Assembly: GCA_029203145.1 (NCBI GenBank)
Contig: CP119309.1
Span: 498,501 to 562,500 of the forward strand
Direction of reading: 5' to 3'
Length of the DNA: 64,000 nt
Origin: Candidatus Brevundimonas phytovorans
Lineage (GTDB): Bacteria > Pseudomonadota > Alphaproteobacteria > Caulobacterales > Caulobacteraceae
Shown here: piece by piece, positions 49,955 to 59,358 of the stretch
How the letters are laid out: each line of letters begins with the position of its first letter
Position numbering within the stretch: the first letter of the stretch is position 1
Position numbers and translations under genes: made by a program
Notes under the pieces: model-generated
Told to the model about the DNA's origin: nothing
Seen by the model: only the letters and a program-made list of their open reading frames with translations
The model's database searches: none

Positions 49955-51223
49955 CTAGAACCGGCGGCGCTGCTCGGCCGACTTCAGCGTGGTGCGGACG
50001 AACTCGGCGGGGGGATCAGTCTCGGCCAGGACGGCTTCCTTGATGGCGCGGGGCTCGCCGAACAGGTGGCCCTGGCCGATGCCGATGTCGAGCTCCAGGA
50101 TGTCGACCACCTGTTTCTCGCTCTCGACCTTTTCGGCGATCAGCTCGAGGCCGTAGCGGCGGGTCAGGGGGGCGAAGTCGGCGGCCTGGATGTCGGGCTG
50201 CGAGGCCAGAGGCGTGGCGCCGTCCAGGTCCAGAAGCTGTTCGATCAGCAGGTCGGCGGCCACCTTGATGAAGCGCACGTCCGAGCGTTGCAGGTCGGCG
50301 AAGTCCAGATCCAGCGTCTGCACCTTGTCGATGGAGAAGCGGAAGCCCAGGTCGGCCAGCTTGGCCATGTTGCGCGCTTCGGCGGCGCCGCGCGCGTCAA
50401 AGGTCGCCTGACCCAGTTCGAAGATCAGGGCGTCCTTCAGGTCGCGGTTCTGGCTGAGGAAGTCGAGGAACTGGGGGAAGAAGGTCTCGTCGCCCAGCGA
50501 GGCCAGGGACACGTTGCAGAAGACGCCGACCTTGCGATCCTGTCGCGCCAGACGGCGCACGATCTGGGCGCAGCGGAACAGCAGCAGGTTGTCGATGGCG
50601 GGCAGCAGGCCCTCGCCCTCGGCCACCGACAGATATTCGGCGGGCATCATGACCCGGTTGGACGGGTCGCGCAGGCGGGTGAAGCTCTCGTAGAAAACGG
50701 TCCGGCGCTGCGGCAGGGTGACGACCGGCTGCAGATAGAGGTCGATGCGGTTTTCCGTCAGGGCGTCGTGGACGGTTTTCAGCAGGGTGTTCGACTGGAC
50801 CTGACGACGGCCTTCATAGGTGTCGGCGGTGATGGGCGAGGTCGCCAGACGCTCATCGATCGACTCGCTCATCTGCTGGACCAGACCCTCCAGCATCCGC
50901 ACCTCGCCGGTGAGGGCGTCGGTGCGCGTCAGGGCGCCGCTCTCGATGGCCTCGGCCAGCTCGGTCAGGGCGCCTTGGGTCGACTCCATCGCATCGGCCA
51001 GCAGGCGGTGCGCCTCGCGGACCTTGGCGATCTCCTTGCGCAGGGTGCGGCGGTCCAGAACCCCGGCGATGGCGGCGTGCAGCCCCAGCATGACGCCCAG
51101 GGCGCCGAGCACGCCGGCCGCGCCTGCGCCCGCGCCCATACCGGCGCGCCAGATCGCCGCCCCGATGGTCAGGGACAGGAACAGGTAGCCGAAGAACAGA
51201 AATCCGCCCGTAATCTTGCGCAT
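49955..51223 (-). CDS. tipF: TipF-like degenerate EAL-domain protein (c-di-GMP receptor)
   Basis: A 422-residue protein with two N-terminal membrane spans ('FLFFGYLFLSLTIGAAIW' and 'AAGVLGALGVMLGLHAAIAG'), a coiled coil (about 60-125) and a C-terminal EAL-fold domain (from about 150). Catalytic motifs are eroded: the EAL triad is 'ESF' in 'VFYESFTRLRD' and the DDFGTG-type loop reads 'FSIDKVQTLDLD'. This architecture matches Caulobacter TipF, a non-catalytic c-di-GMP receptor that positions the flagellum at the new pole. No flagellar genes adjoin it here. ATG 51223 is used; TTG 51265 would add 14 residues. Confidence 0.7.
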   Translation of the reverse strand: MRKITGGFLFFGYLFLSLTIGAAIWRAGMGAGAGAAGVLGALGVMLGLHAAIAGVLDRRTLRKEIAKVREAHRLLADAMESTQGALTELAEAIESGALTRTDALTGEVRMLEGLVQQMSESIDERLATSPITADTYEGRRQVQSNTLLKTVHDALTENRIDLYLQPVVTLPQRRTVFYESFTRLRDPSNRVMMPAEYLSVAEGEGLLPAIDNLLLFRCAQIVRRLARQDRKVGVFCNVSLASLGDETFFPQFLDFLSQNRDLKDALIFELGQATFDARGAAEARNMAKLADLGFRFSIDKVQTLDLDFADLQRSDVRFIKVAADLLIEQLLDLDGATPLASQPDIQAADFAPLTRRYGLELIAEKVESEKQVVDILELDIGIGQGHLFGEPRAIKEAVLAETDPPAEFVRTTLKSAEQRRRF

Positions 51224-51334
51224 GGGACCGGTGTTGAGCCGCCTTTCCCGTATGGAATCGGCCAAGTATCAGGGTAACTAGAGGTAACGGCTAGGGTTCG
51301 GACACAGAAATCCGACCAAATGGGAGGTTAAGGC

Positions 51335-52105
51335 GTGGAATTGTTCGATCTGAGCGGCAAGGTCGCGGTCATCACCGGCTCCTCCAAGGGCATCGGCAAG
51401 GCGATCGCCGAGCGTCTGGCCGAGCACGGCGCCCGCGTCGTTATCTCCTCGCGCAAGGCCGGGCCGTGCGACGAGGTCGCCGCCGCCATCAATGAAAAGC
51501 ACGGCGCGGGCCGCGCCATCGCCATCCCCGCCAACATCGCGTCCAAGGAAGACCTGCAGCGTCTGGCGGACGAAACCAACGCCGCCTTTGGCCAGATCGA
51601 CATCCTGGTCTGCAACGCCGCGACCAACCCCTACGCCGGGCCGATGGCGGGCATCGCCGACGACCAGTTCGAGAAAATCTTTCAGAACAACGTCATCTCC
51701 AACCACTGGCTGATCCAGATGGTCGCGCCGCAGATGCTGGCGCGCAAGGACGGGGCGATCCTGGTGATCTCGTCCATCGGCGGGCTTCGCGGCAACGCCC
51801 TGATCGGCGCCTACAACATCTCCAAGGCCGCCGACATGCAGCTGGTGCGCAACCTGGCGGTCGAGTTCGGGCCGTCGAATGTGCGCGTGAACTGCATCGC
51901 GCCTGGCCTGGTCCAGACGGATTTCGCCAAATACCTGTGGGAGAATCCCGAGCTGCTGAAGTCGGTCACCGACCCCGCTCCGCTGAAAAGGATCGGCCAG
52001 CCTGATGAAATCGCGGGCACGGCGGTCTATCTGTGCAGCCCTGCCTCGGCCTATGTGACCGGACAGACCCTGGTTGTGGACGGCGGACTGACGATTGCCT
52101 GGTGA
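51335..52105 (+). CDS. Short-chain dehydrogenase/reductase (SDR) family oxidoreductase
   Basis: A 256-residue classical SDR. The cofactor-binding motif is 'VAVITGSSKGIGKAIAERL', the 'NAATNP' motif corresponds to NNAG, the catalytic Ser is in 'VISSIGGLRG', and Tyr/Lys in 'GAYNISKAADMQL'. 'VRVNCIAPGLVQTDF' and 'VTGQTLVVDGGLTI' close the fold. The Arg in 'SSRKAG' after strand 2 suggests NADP(H) preference. The substrate is unknown. The start is a GTG at 51335 with GGGAGG eight bases upstream. The stop overlaps the possible TTG start of the acyltransferase gene but not its preferred ATG. Confidence 0.88.
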   Translation: MELFDLSGKVAVITGSSKGIGKAIAERLAEHGARVVISSRKAGPCDEVAAAINEKHGAGRAIAIPANIASKEDLQRLADETNAAFGQIDILVCNAATNPYAGPMAGIADDQFEKIFQNNVISNHWLIQMVAPQMLARKDGAILVISSIGGLRGNALIGAYNISKAADMQLVRNLAVEFGPSNVRVNCIAPGLVQTDFAKYLWENPELLKSVTDPAPLKRIGQPDEIAGTAVYLCSPASAYVTGQTLVVDGGLTIAW

Positions 52106-52114
52106 AGATCAAAC

Positions 52115-52208
52115 GCGCTCAAGCAGCCCGAAGGGCGGTAGCGAAAGCGACATGCGCTCAAGCAGCCCGAAGGGCGATAGCGCCCATAAAGGCGATAGCG
52201 CCCATAAA
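52115..52208 (+). repeat. In-frame direct repeats at the 5' end of the acyltransferase gene
   Basis: A 29-base unit occurs at 52115-52143 and 52154-52182 with one difference, at a period of 39 bases (13 codons). An 18-base unit occurs twice in tandem at 52173-52190 and 52191-52208 (6 codons, encoding GDSAHK twice). Both periods are multiples of three, so the reading frame is kept. The encoded peptide is low-complexity and hydrophilic ('RSSSPKGDSAHKGDSAHK'). Confidence 0.9.
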
Positions 52209-53120
52209 GATGTCGGGTTTCTCCAGGACCTGAACTGGCGACTGCAGGCGGCCGCCTTTTCCGGGCTGTTCGCCGTCCTGCGGGCGATGGGCGTCGAGGG
52301 GGCTTCCGGTTTTGGCGGGGGGCTGCTGCGCACGCTCGGCCCGCTGACCGGCACGCACAGGACGGTGACGCGCAACCTGCGCATCGCCTTCCCGGACATG
52401 GACGCCAGCGAGCGCGACCGTCTGGCCATCGACCAATGGGAGCAGACGGGGCGCACTTTCGCCGAGCTGGCGGTCATGGATCGCCTGACCCCTGAAAGCG
52501 GGCGGATCGACGTGGTCGGTCTGGAACGGCTGCACGCCATTCGCGACAGTGGAAAGCCGGTCGTGCTGGTCTCGGGCCATCTGGCCAATTTCGAGGTCAT
52601 GGCGGCGGTCATCATGGCGGCGGGCGTGCCCTGCCAGGTGACTTATCGCGCGGCCAACAATCCCTATGTGGACGCCCTGATCCGCCAGAGCCGCGAGCGC
52701 TACGGCATCAAGCTGTTCGCGCCCAAGGGCGACGGCACGCGCGAGTTGATGGCGGGGATGAAGCGCGGCGAGTCCATCGCTCTGCTGGTCGATCAGAAAT
52801 ACAGTCAGGGGCCGGAGGTCGAGTTCTTCGGCCAGCCGGTCAACGCCTCGCCGGGCGCGGCGCGGCTGGCGCTGAAATTCGGCACGGTGATGCAGCCCTT
52901 GTCGGTGACGCGCCTGCCTGGCGTGCGGTTCCGCGTGACGGCGCATGAGCCTATCGCCGTGCCGGACACGGGCGACAAGGCCGCCGACGTTCTGGCCGGC
53001 ATTCAGGCGGTGAACCGCTTCGTCGAGGATCGCGTGCGCGAGCATCCCGTGGACTGGTTCTGGGTCCACAAGCGCTGGCCGCCCAAGGTCTATGAGTCGG
53101 TGAAGGCCGCCGAGGCCTAG
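52152..53120 (+). CDS. Lysophospholipid/lauroyl acyltransferase (LpxL/HtrB family)
   Basis: A 322-residue acyltransferase of the late lipid A acylation family. The catalytic 'HX4E-like' motif is 'VSGHLANFEVMAA', followed by 'CQVTYRAANNPYVDALI', 'GESIALLVDQKYSQG' and 'DWFWVHKRWPP'. A conserved N-terminal segment 'LNWRLQAAAFSGLFAVLRAM' should contact the inner membrane. It would transfer a secondary acyl chain to lipid A or a lysolipid. The first 20 residues come from in-frame direct repeats and are not part of the family; ATG 52152 is preferred to TTG 52095, but initiation could be either. The stop shares a CTAG with the convergent response regulator. Confidence 0.87.
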   Translation: MRSSSPKGDSAHKGDSAHKDVGFLQDLNWRLQAAAFSGLFAVLRAMGVEGASGFGGGLLRTLGPLTGTHRTVTRNLRIAFPDMDASERDRLAIDQWEQTGRTFAELAVMDRLTPESGRIDVVGLERLHAIRDSGKPVVLVSGHLANFEVMAAVIMAAGVPCQVTYRAANNPYVDALIRQSRERYGIKLFAPKGDGTRELMAGMKRGESIALLVDQKYSQGPEVEFFGQPVNASPGAARLALKFGTVMQPLSVTRLPGVRFRVTAHEPIAVPDTGDKAADVLAGIQAVNRFVEDRVREHPVDWFWVHKRWPPKVYESVKAAEA

Positions 53121-53614
53121 TCCAGCAAGGCGTCGCTGATCCGCCGAAACGGGCCGGCGAAACTGTCGGTCTGGGTGCGGCGGCGATCCGGGCCGAAATA
53201 GCTGTCGGTCCTGATGAACTCCCGCGGATGCATGATGACCGCCTGAATGCGCGTCAGCAGGGCCAGGGGCGTGACCGGCTTGACCAGAAATTCCGTCACC
53301 CCAGCGTCGCGCGCCTGGGCCACGCGGCGCTTTTCCGAATGGCCGGTCATCATGATGATCGGCAGATAGGGATTGGGGCTGTCCGGCGCGGTGCGCACCA
53401 GTTGGGTGAAGGTCACGCCGTCCACCGGCAGCATCTTGAAGTCGACAATGGCCAGGTCGGCGGGACGCGCGTTCAGCGCTTCCAGCGCCGCCGATCCGTC
53501 GCTGACCTCGCGCAGGCGGGTCACGCCGATGGACTTCAGCATGGCGAAGACGATGGACCGCATATTGGGGTTGTCGTCGGCGAGCAGGACGTCAAGCGAT
53601 TGCAGGGCGGACAT
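53117..53614 (-). CDS. Single-domain response regulator
   Basis: A 165-residue CheY-like receiver. The acidic pair is in 'VLLADDNPNMRSIV', the phosphoacceptor Asp in 'LAIVDFKMLPVDGVTF' (about residue 57), Thr in 'IIMMTGHSE' and Lys in 'TEFLVKPVTP'. After the receiver, a 40-residue tail contains 'DSYFGPDRRRTQ' and 'FAGPFRRISD', a motif found in some alphaproteobacterial stand-alone receivers. It has no DNA-binding domain, so it probably acts by protein contact. ATG 53614 places the conserved core right after the start. No partner kinase is adjacent. Confidence 0.88.
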   Translation of the reverse strand: MSALQSLDVLLADDNPNMRSIVFAMLKSIGVTRLREVSDGSAALEALNARPADLAIVDFKMLPVDGVTFTQLVRTAPDSPNPYLPIIMMTGHSEKRRVAQARDAGVTEFLVKPVTPLALLTRIQAVIMHPREFIRTDSYFGPDRRRTQTDSFAGPFRRISDALLD

Positions 53615-53676
53615 GGGAACACGACACAATCTGACAGGCGGCGAAAACGCGCTTCAGCGAGAGAAGCGAACGGATC

Positions 53677-53889
53677 TCAGGCGTCGCGCGCGGCGGCCAT
53701 GAACTCCAGCGGGCTGGCATAGGCTTCCTGCCGTTCGACCGACCAGTAGCGCAGGGCGGCGAGCGGGATCGGGACCCCGCTGACAGCACAGGTCACATAG
53801 GGGCCGGGGCGCAGCACGGCGAACTCCCCGTCGCCGTAATGGAGCGTGGCGGGCGAGGGTGAAACGGAAGGCGAAGCAGGCGTCGTCAT
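53677..53889 (-). CDS. DUF2093 domain-containing protein
   Basis: A 70-residue protein matching the small alphaproteobacterial DUF2093 family: 'LHYGDGEFAVLRPGPYVTCA' then 'VSGVPIPLAALRYWSVERQE' and 'AYASPLEFM'. The function is unknown; from memory it commonly sits beside xseA in this group, as it does here (100 bases downstream of the xseA stop, same strand). ATG 53889 is preferred; an upstream in-frame start at 53943 would add a basic, unconserved extension. Confidence 0.82.
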   Translation of the reverse strand: MTTPASPSVSPSPATLHYGDGEFAVLRPGPYVTCAVSGVPIPLAALRYWSVERQEAYASPLEFMAAARDA

Positions 53890-53988
53890 GCGGCGATGAT
53901 TGGCATGCTTGGCCGCGCGAGACGAGAGGCGAATCGCCGTCATCTGAAAGAAGACGAACTCGTGGCGGGCGAGGGGGCTTTGGGGGCC

Positions 53989-55470
53989 CTAGAACAGGTC
54001 GCCCTGTCCCGCCGTGGAAGGCTTGGCGCGCGGCGCAGGCTTTGGCGCGGGCGGGGTGATGGGCCGGGGCTGCGCGCCCTCGCCGTCGATGGTCGCGTCA
54101 CGCGCCCCGTCCCCGAAGACGATGCGAACGGCCTGCCCCGACGACAGGGCGGCGGCGGAGGCGATCATGGCGCCAGCCGCGTCCTCGATGCGGGCGAAGC
54201 CGGGCTTGGGCCGCTTGGGGTCCAGCGTCGCCAGCGCCCGCGACAGGGCGGCCAGGCGGGTCTCGTCACGATCCAGCCGCCGCTTCATCGCCGGGCCGAA
54301 GCGGTCGGCATAGGCGGTCAGACGGTCGCCGCGCCGTTCGATGGCGCGGTCCAGCAGACCCTTGGACAGACGCCCGCCGACCACGGCCAACTGGCGCTCA
54401 TGCACGGCGACATTGCGATGCAGACCCGAGCCCAGACGGCTGGCGGCATGGTCGAGCCGCTGCTGCGGCAGGGCCAGCAGGTCCTCGGGCCGGGCGGGCA
54501 GGCCGCGGGCGGCGGCGCGCAGGCGGGTGCGGCGGTCCTCCAGCAGACGCGAGCCCGCGCGGCCCAGACGGCCTTCCAGATCGGTCAGCGCCCAGCGCAG
54601 GTCGGCCAGAACCGGGGTGGCGATTTCGGCAGCGCCGGTCGGGGTGGGCGCGCGGCGGTCGGAGACGAAGTCGATCAGGGTGGTGTCGGTCTCGTGTCCT
54701 ACGGCCGAGATGATCGGGATGCGGGCCTCGGCCACGGTGCGGGCTAGAGCCTCGTCGTTGAAGCACCACAGGTCCTCGACCGAGCCGCCGCCGCGCGCCA
54801 CGATCAGCAGGTCGGGGCGGGGGATCGCTCCGTCCGGCCTCATGGCGTCAAAGCCGCGAATGGCGTTCGCCACCTGCCCGCTGGCGGCGTCGCCCTGAAC
54901 CACCACCGGCCAGACGATGACGCGGCAGGGCCAGCGTTCGGCGATGCGGTGCAGGATGTCGCGGATCACGGCCCCGGTCGGGCTGGTGACGACGCCGATG
55001 ACAGCCGGGAAGGTCGGCAGGGGCTTCTTGCGTGAAGGCTCGAACAGGCCCTCGTCGCGCAGCCGCGCCTTCAGGCGTTCAAGTTGGGCCAGCAGAGCGC
55101 CCGCGCCCGCCGGCTCCATGCTTTCGATGACGATCTGATAGGAGGATCGGGCCGGGTAGGAGGTGATCTTGCCGGTGACGATGACTTCCAGACCGCTTTC
55201 CGGCTGGGCGCCCAGGCCCTTGACCACGCCCTTCCAGATGACGCCGTCGATGGCCGCCTTGTCGTCCTTCAGCGTCAGATAGACGTGGCCCGAGGCGTGG
55301 CGGTTCACCTTGGAGATCTCGCCGCGCAGGCGGACGTGACCGAACCGGTCCTCCAGCGTGCGTTTCAGCGCAAAGCTCAGCTCCGAGATCGACAGGGGCG
55401 GATTGTTATCGCGCGCGGCGGCCGGCGCCTCGGCGGGGCCTTCGAAAGCATAGTCGTCGTCGGAGATCAT
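53989..55470 (-). CDS. xseA: Exodeoxyribonuclease VII large subunit
   Basis: A 493-residue nuclease subunit. The N-terminal OB-fold runs about 25-125 ('LSISELSFALKRTLEDRFGH' and 'VRLRGEISKVNRHASGHVYL'), the catalytic domain has 'IGVVTSPTGAVIRDILHRIA', 'DLLIVARGGGSVEDLWCFND' and 'IISAVGHETDTTLIDFVSD', and a long coiled coil follows. The last 40 residues are a proline-rich tail ending 'GQGDLF', a clamp-binding-like QxxLF pattern worth noting. With the small subunit XseB, encoded elsewhere, it degrades single-stranded DNA from both ends. Confidence 0.95.
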   Translation of the reverse strand: MISDDDYAFEGPAEAPAAARDNNPPLSISELSFALKRTLEDRFGHVRLRGEISKVNRHASGHVYLTLKDDKAAIDGVIWKGVVKGLGAQPESGLEVIVTGKITSYPARSSYQIVIESMEPAGAGALLAQLERLKARLRDEGLFEPSRKKPLPTFPAVIGVVTSPTGAVIRDILHRIAERWPCRVIVWPVVVQGDAASGQVANAIRGFDAMRPDGAIPRPDLLIVARGGGSVEDLWCFNDEALARTVAEARIPIISAVGHETDTTLIDFVSDRRAPTPTGAAEIATPVLADLRWALTDLEGRLGRAGSRLLEDRRTRLRAAARGLPARPEDLLALPQQRLDHAASRLGSGLHRNVAVHERQLAVVGGRLSKGLLDRAIERRGDRLTAYADRFGPAMKRRLDRDETRLAALSRALATLDPKRPKPGFARIEDAAGAMIASAAALSSGQAVRIVFGDGARDATIDGEGAQPRPITPPAPKPAPRAKPSTAGQGDLF

Positions 55471-55517
55471 GCATCGACCTTAGCCCGTCTTGTCGCAGGC
55501 GGGAACGGGGAGAGGTC

Positions 55518-55697
55518 GTGCCCGTTAGCTTGACCATGGAGCCCGCCGATCCGCCCGGAACCGATCCCGCCGAACGCGCCCCGCGCGAGGACGAACTGGC
55601 GCGTCGCAGCAGCGCCCCCGCGGTCAGCCCGTGGCTGGTGGTGCTGAGCCTCGTTCTTCTGGGCGCCGTGATCTACGTCCTGTCGGCGGTTCTCTAG
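55518..55697 (+). CDS. Small single-span membrane protein (59 residues)
   Basis: A short gene between divergent xseA and purD. From GTG 55518, which has GGGGAG five bases upstream, it encodes 59 residues; an in-frame ATG at 55536 gives 53. The first two thirds are charged and proline-rich ('DPAERAPREDELARRSS'), then one C-terminal membrane helix 'WLVVLSLVLLGAVIYVLSAV' ends the protein two residues later. This looks like a tail-anchored protein with its N-terminus in the cytoplasm. I recognise no family. purD starts 56 bases downstream. Confidence 0.6.
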   Translation: MPVSLTMEPADPPGTDPAERAPREDELARRSSAPAVSPWLVVLSLVLLGAVIYVLSAVL

Positions 55698-55753
55698 GCC
55701 GCTAACCCTTTCCTCCGCTTGACCCGCGCCGCCGGGCCGGTCATTGCGCAAGC

Positions 55754-57031
<1,278 letters not shown>

Positions 57032-57070
57032 GCGGCTCGAAGAATAATGGAGCCGCGCTGATCTAATTTC

Positions 57071-57156
57071 ACGTCACCCTCGGGCTTGTCCCGAGGGGCC
57101 ATGGCCTCTGGCGCGGCGTTTGGCCTTGAGGTCGCTCCCATGTCCAGAGGTGACGT
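57071..57156. repeat. Inverted repeat between purD and the L,D-transpeptidase gene
   Basis: An inner hairpin CCCTCGGG (57077-57084), loop CTTGT, CCCGAGGG (57090-57097) and an outer pair ACGTCACC (57071-57078) with GGTGACGT (57149-57156). The inner motif is a common intergenic palindrome type in alphaproteobacteria and differs from families A and B. It sits between convergent genes. Confidence 0.7.
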
Positions 57157-57164
57157 TCGAACGA

Positions 57165-57863
57165 TCAGGCCATGGCGAACAGAAGCCGGCCCTCGCCCAT
57201 GCGTTCGCGCAGCGGCGCCAGGTCGGCGTGCGACACCGAGAAACAGCCGTAGGACCGGCCCAGCTTGCCCTCGCGGGCCAGGAAGGCCGGGTCGGCGTAG
57301 TCGGCGCCGTGGATGATGATGGCCCGCTCGCGCGCCCGGTCGTTGGAATATTCCAGCCCGTCCAGCAGGACGTTCGGCCCCTGCTGACCGCCCCAGCTGG
57401 CGCCCGCCGTGGCATAGGCGCCGACGGACGACATATGGCTGTCCATCTGGTTCGAGAAGCGCTGGGCGAAGCCCGAGTGCGCCGGGTCGGAGCCGCGCCC
57501 GTGGCTGGTGCGATAGGCCGTGACCCAGCCGCCTTCCAGATCGACCTCGTAGAAGCGATCCTCGCCCGAGAACTTCTGGAAATCGACCAGATACATCCGG
57601 TCGCGCTTGGAAATCTTGTGGCCGTGGGTGTCCAGCGCGGCGTAGGCGCGCTCCATCAGGTCCTTGCGCACGACGCCGTGCGGATCGATGACGGGGCCGG
57701 TCGCCTGGGCCACGGCAGCGGCCTGCTGCACGACGCCCGGAACCGGAGCGGCAGGAAGGCTGGCAGGCGCGACGCCGGCGAGCTGAACGGTAGAGGCGGC
57801 GGAAGAACATCCCGCCAACAGGGCCGAACCGCCCAAGATCAAGCCACGTCTGGAAAGCCGCAT
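57165..57863 (-). CDS. Murein L,D-transpeptidase catalytic-domain lipoprotein (YkuD_2 type)
   Basis: A 232-residue protein with an N-terminal 'MRLSRRGLILGGSALLAGC' segment that combines a Tat-like RR and a lipobox (Cys19). The catalytic region has 'YLVDFQKFSGEDRFYEVDLE', 'AYRTSHGRGSDP', 'AIIIHGADYADPAFLAREG' and 'LGRSYGCFSVSHADL', with the His and Cys of an L,D-transpeptidase-type active site. It probably modifies peptidoglycan cross-links from the periplasmic face of a membrane. It is convergent with purD and divergent from the amidohydrolase gene. Confidence 0.85.
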   Translation of the reverse strand: MRLSRRGLILGGSALLAGCSSAASTVQLAGVAPASLPAAPVPGVVQQAAAVAQATGPVIDPHGVVRKDLMERAYAALDTHGHKISKRDRMYLVDFQKFSGEDRFYEVDLEGGWVTAYRTSHGRGSDPAHSGFAQRFSNQMDSHMSSVGAYATAGASWGGQQGPNVLLDGLEYSNDRARERAIIIHGADYADPAFLAREGKLGRSYGCFSVSHADLAPLRERMGEGRLLFAMA

Positions 57864-57936
57864 GCGACGCCCCTCGCACGATTAAACAACTGTGACGGCT
57901 TGTTTCACAAAGGCGCGTAACGACGCAACCTGAGCC

Positions 57937-57963
57937 TTGGCGAAAGCCGACGACCGTCTAAGG
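57937..57963 (+). promoter_or_regulatory. Candidate promoter of the amidohydrolase gene
   Basis: TTGGCG (57937-57942), 13 bases, GTCTAAGG (57956-57963) resembles the Caulobacter-type housekeeping pattern. It lies 27 bases upstream of the amidohydrolase ATG at 57991, leaving a short leader with a strong ribosome-binding site. Confidence 0.4.
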
Positions 57964-57990
57964 TGACGCATGAAGTTCTGGGAGGGACCA

Positions 57991-59307
57991 ATGAAGAAAC
58001 TGGCTCTGATTGTGACCGCTGCCGTTCTGGCCGCCACCTCGGCGCAGGCGCAGCAAGCCCCTGCGGTCGCTGCCGTTTCGGCGGAACAGCCGACCACGTT
58101 CGTCCAAGTGGGGCGACTTCTGGCCGATCCGGCGAGCGGTCGGGTGCTGCGAGATAAAACTCTCGTGATCAGAGGGAACCAAGTCGTCGAAATCCGCGAC
58201 GGCTTCGTCGGCGACGGAAATGTGGTCGATCTGCGCAGCGCCTTCGTCCTGCCCGGCCTGATCGACAGCCATGTCCACCTGACCAGCCAGCAGAACCCCA
58301 ATGGGCGTCTGGAAAACGTCACCGAGTCGAACGCGACCCAGGCCATGATCGGCGCCCGCTATGCGCGTCGCACGCTGAACGCGGGCTTCACCACGGTCGC
58401 CGATCTAGGCGCCAGCAACGAGGCCATCTTCGCCCTGCGCGACGCGGTGCGGCGCGGCGACGTGCCGGGACCGCGCATCATCGCGGCGGGTTCGGCGGTC
58501 TCGGTTCACGGCGGCCACGGCGACATCAACGGCTATCGCGAGGACGTCATGCACGTCCTGTCGCCGGAAAGCGTCTGCTCGGGCGTCGAGGACTGCATGC
58601 GGGCGGTCCGGCTTCAGGTCCGCAGCGGCGCCGACATCATCAAGATCACGGCCACTGGCGGCGTCCTGTCCAACACCGCAGCCGGTCTGGCCCAGCAGTT
58701 CAGCGAGGATGAACTGGCCGCCATCGTCGCCTCGGCGCACCGCATGGGACGCCAGGTTACGGCCCACGCCCACGGCGTCGACGGCATCAACGCCTTCCTC
58801 AAGGCGGGCGGCGACTCCATCGAGCACGGCACCTATCTGGACGATGAGTCCATGCGCCTGTTCAAATCGCACAACGCCTGGCTGGTCCCGACCCTGATGG
58901 CCGGCGACTATGTGGCCCGCGTGGCCGCCAGCCCGGACAACTTCTTCACCCCGGCCCAGACCGCCAAGGCGCTGGAGGCCGGACCCAAGATGCTGGACAT
59001 GGCCCGGCGCGCCCACGCCGGCGGCGTCCGCATCGCCTTCGGCACCGACACCGGGGTTTCGGCCCACGGCGACAACGCCCAGGAGTTCGCCCTGCTGGTC
59101 CGCGCCGGTCTGACGCCGCTGGAGGCCATTCAGGCCGCCACGGTCGGCGCCGCCGAACACCTGAAAATCACGAATGAGGCCGGGCGTCTGGCGGCAGGCA
59201 TGCCCGCCGACCTGATCGCTGTCTCGGGCGATCCGCTCAGCGACGTGACCGAGCTGGAACGCGTCCGCTTCGTCATGAAGAACGGTCAGGTCTTCCGTCA
59301 GGACTGA
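57991..59307 (+). CDS. Secreted metal-dependent amidohydrolase (Xaa-Arg/Xaa-Pro dipeptidase-like)
   Basis: A 438-residue amidohydrolase-superfamily enzyme with a signal peptide ('MKKLALIVTAAVLAATSAQA'). Metal-site motifs are 'LPGLIDSHVHLTSQQNPNG', 'DIIKITATGGVLSNTA' with the bridging Lys, 'GRQVTAHAHGVDGI', 'SIEHGTYLDDESM' and 'RIAFGTDTGVSAHGDNA'. The closest described relatives I know are Caulobacter periplasmic dipeptidases acting on L-Xaa-L-Arg/Lys or Pro, so a peptide-scavenging role is likely. ATG 57991 is chosen because GGGAGGG lies five bases upstream; the ATG at 57970 precedes that site. Confidence 0.87.
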   Translation: MKKLALIVTAAVLAATSAQAQQAPAVAAVSAEQPTTFVQVGRLLADPASGRVLRDKTLVIRGNQVVEIRDGFVGDGNVVDLRSAFVLPGLIDSHVHLTSQQNPNGRLENVTESNATQAMIGARYARRTLNAGFTTVADLGASNEAIFALRDAVRRGDVPGPRIIAAGSAVSVHGGHGDINGYREDVMHVLSPESVCSGVEDCMRAVRLQVRSGADIIKITATGGVLSNTAAGLAQQFSEDELAAIVASAHRMGRQVTAHAHGVDGINAFLKAGGDSIEHGTYLDDESMRLFKSHNAWLVPTLMAGDYVARVAASPDNFFTPAQTAKALEAGPKMLDMARRAHAGGVRIAFGTDTGVSAHGDNAQEFALLVRAGLTPLEAIQAATVGAAEHLKITNEAGRLAAGMPADLIAVSGDPLSDVTELERVRFVMKNGQVFRQD

Positions 59308-59358
59308 CCTTTTGACGACGGCCATGGCTCCACCGTGTTCTGCGGGCTAGGGTGAGCC

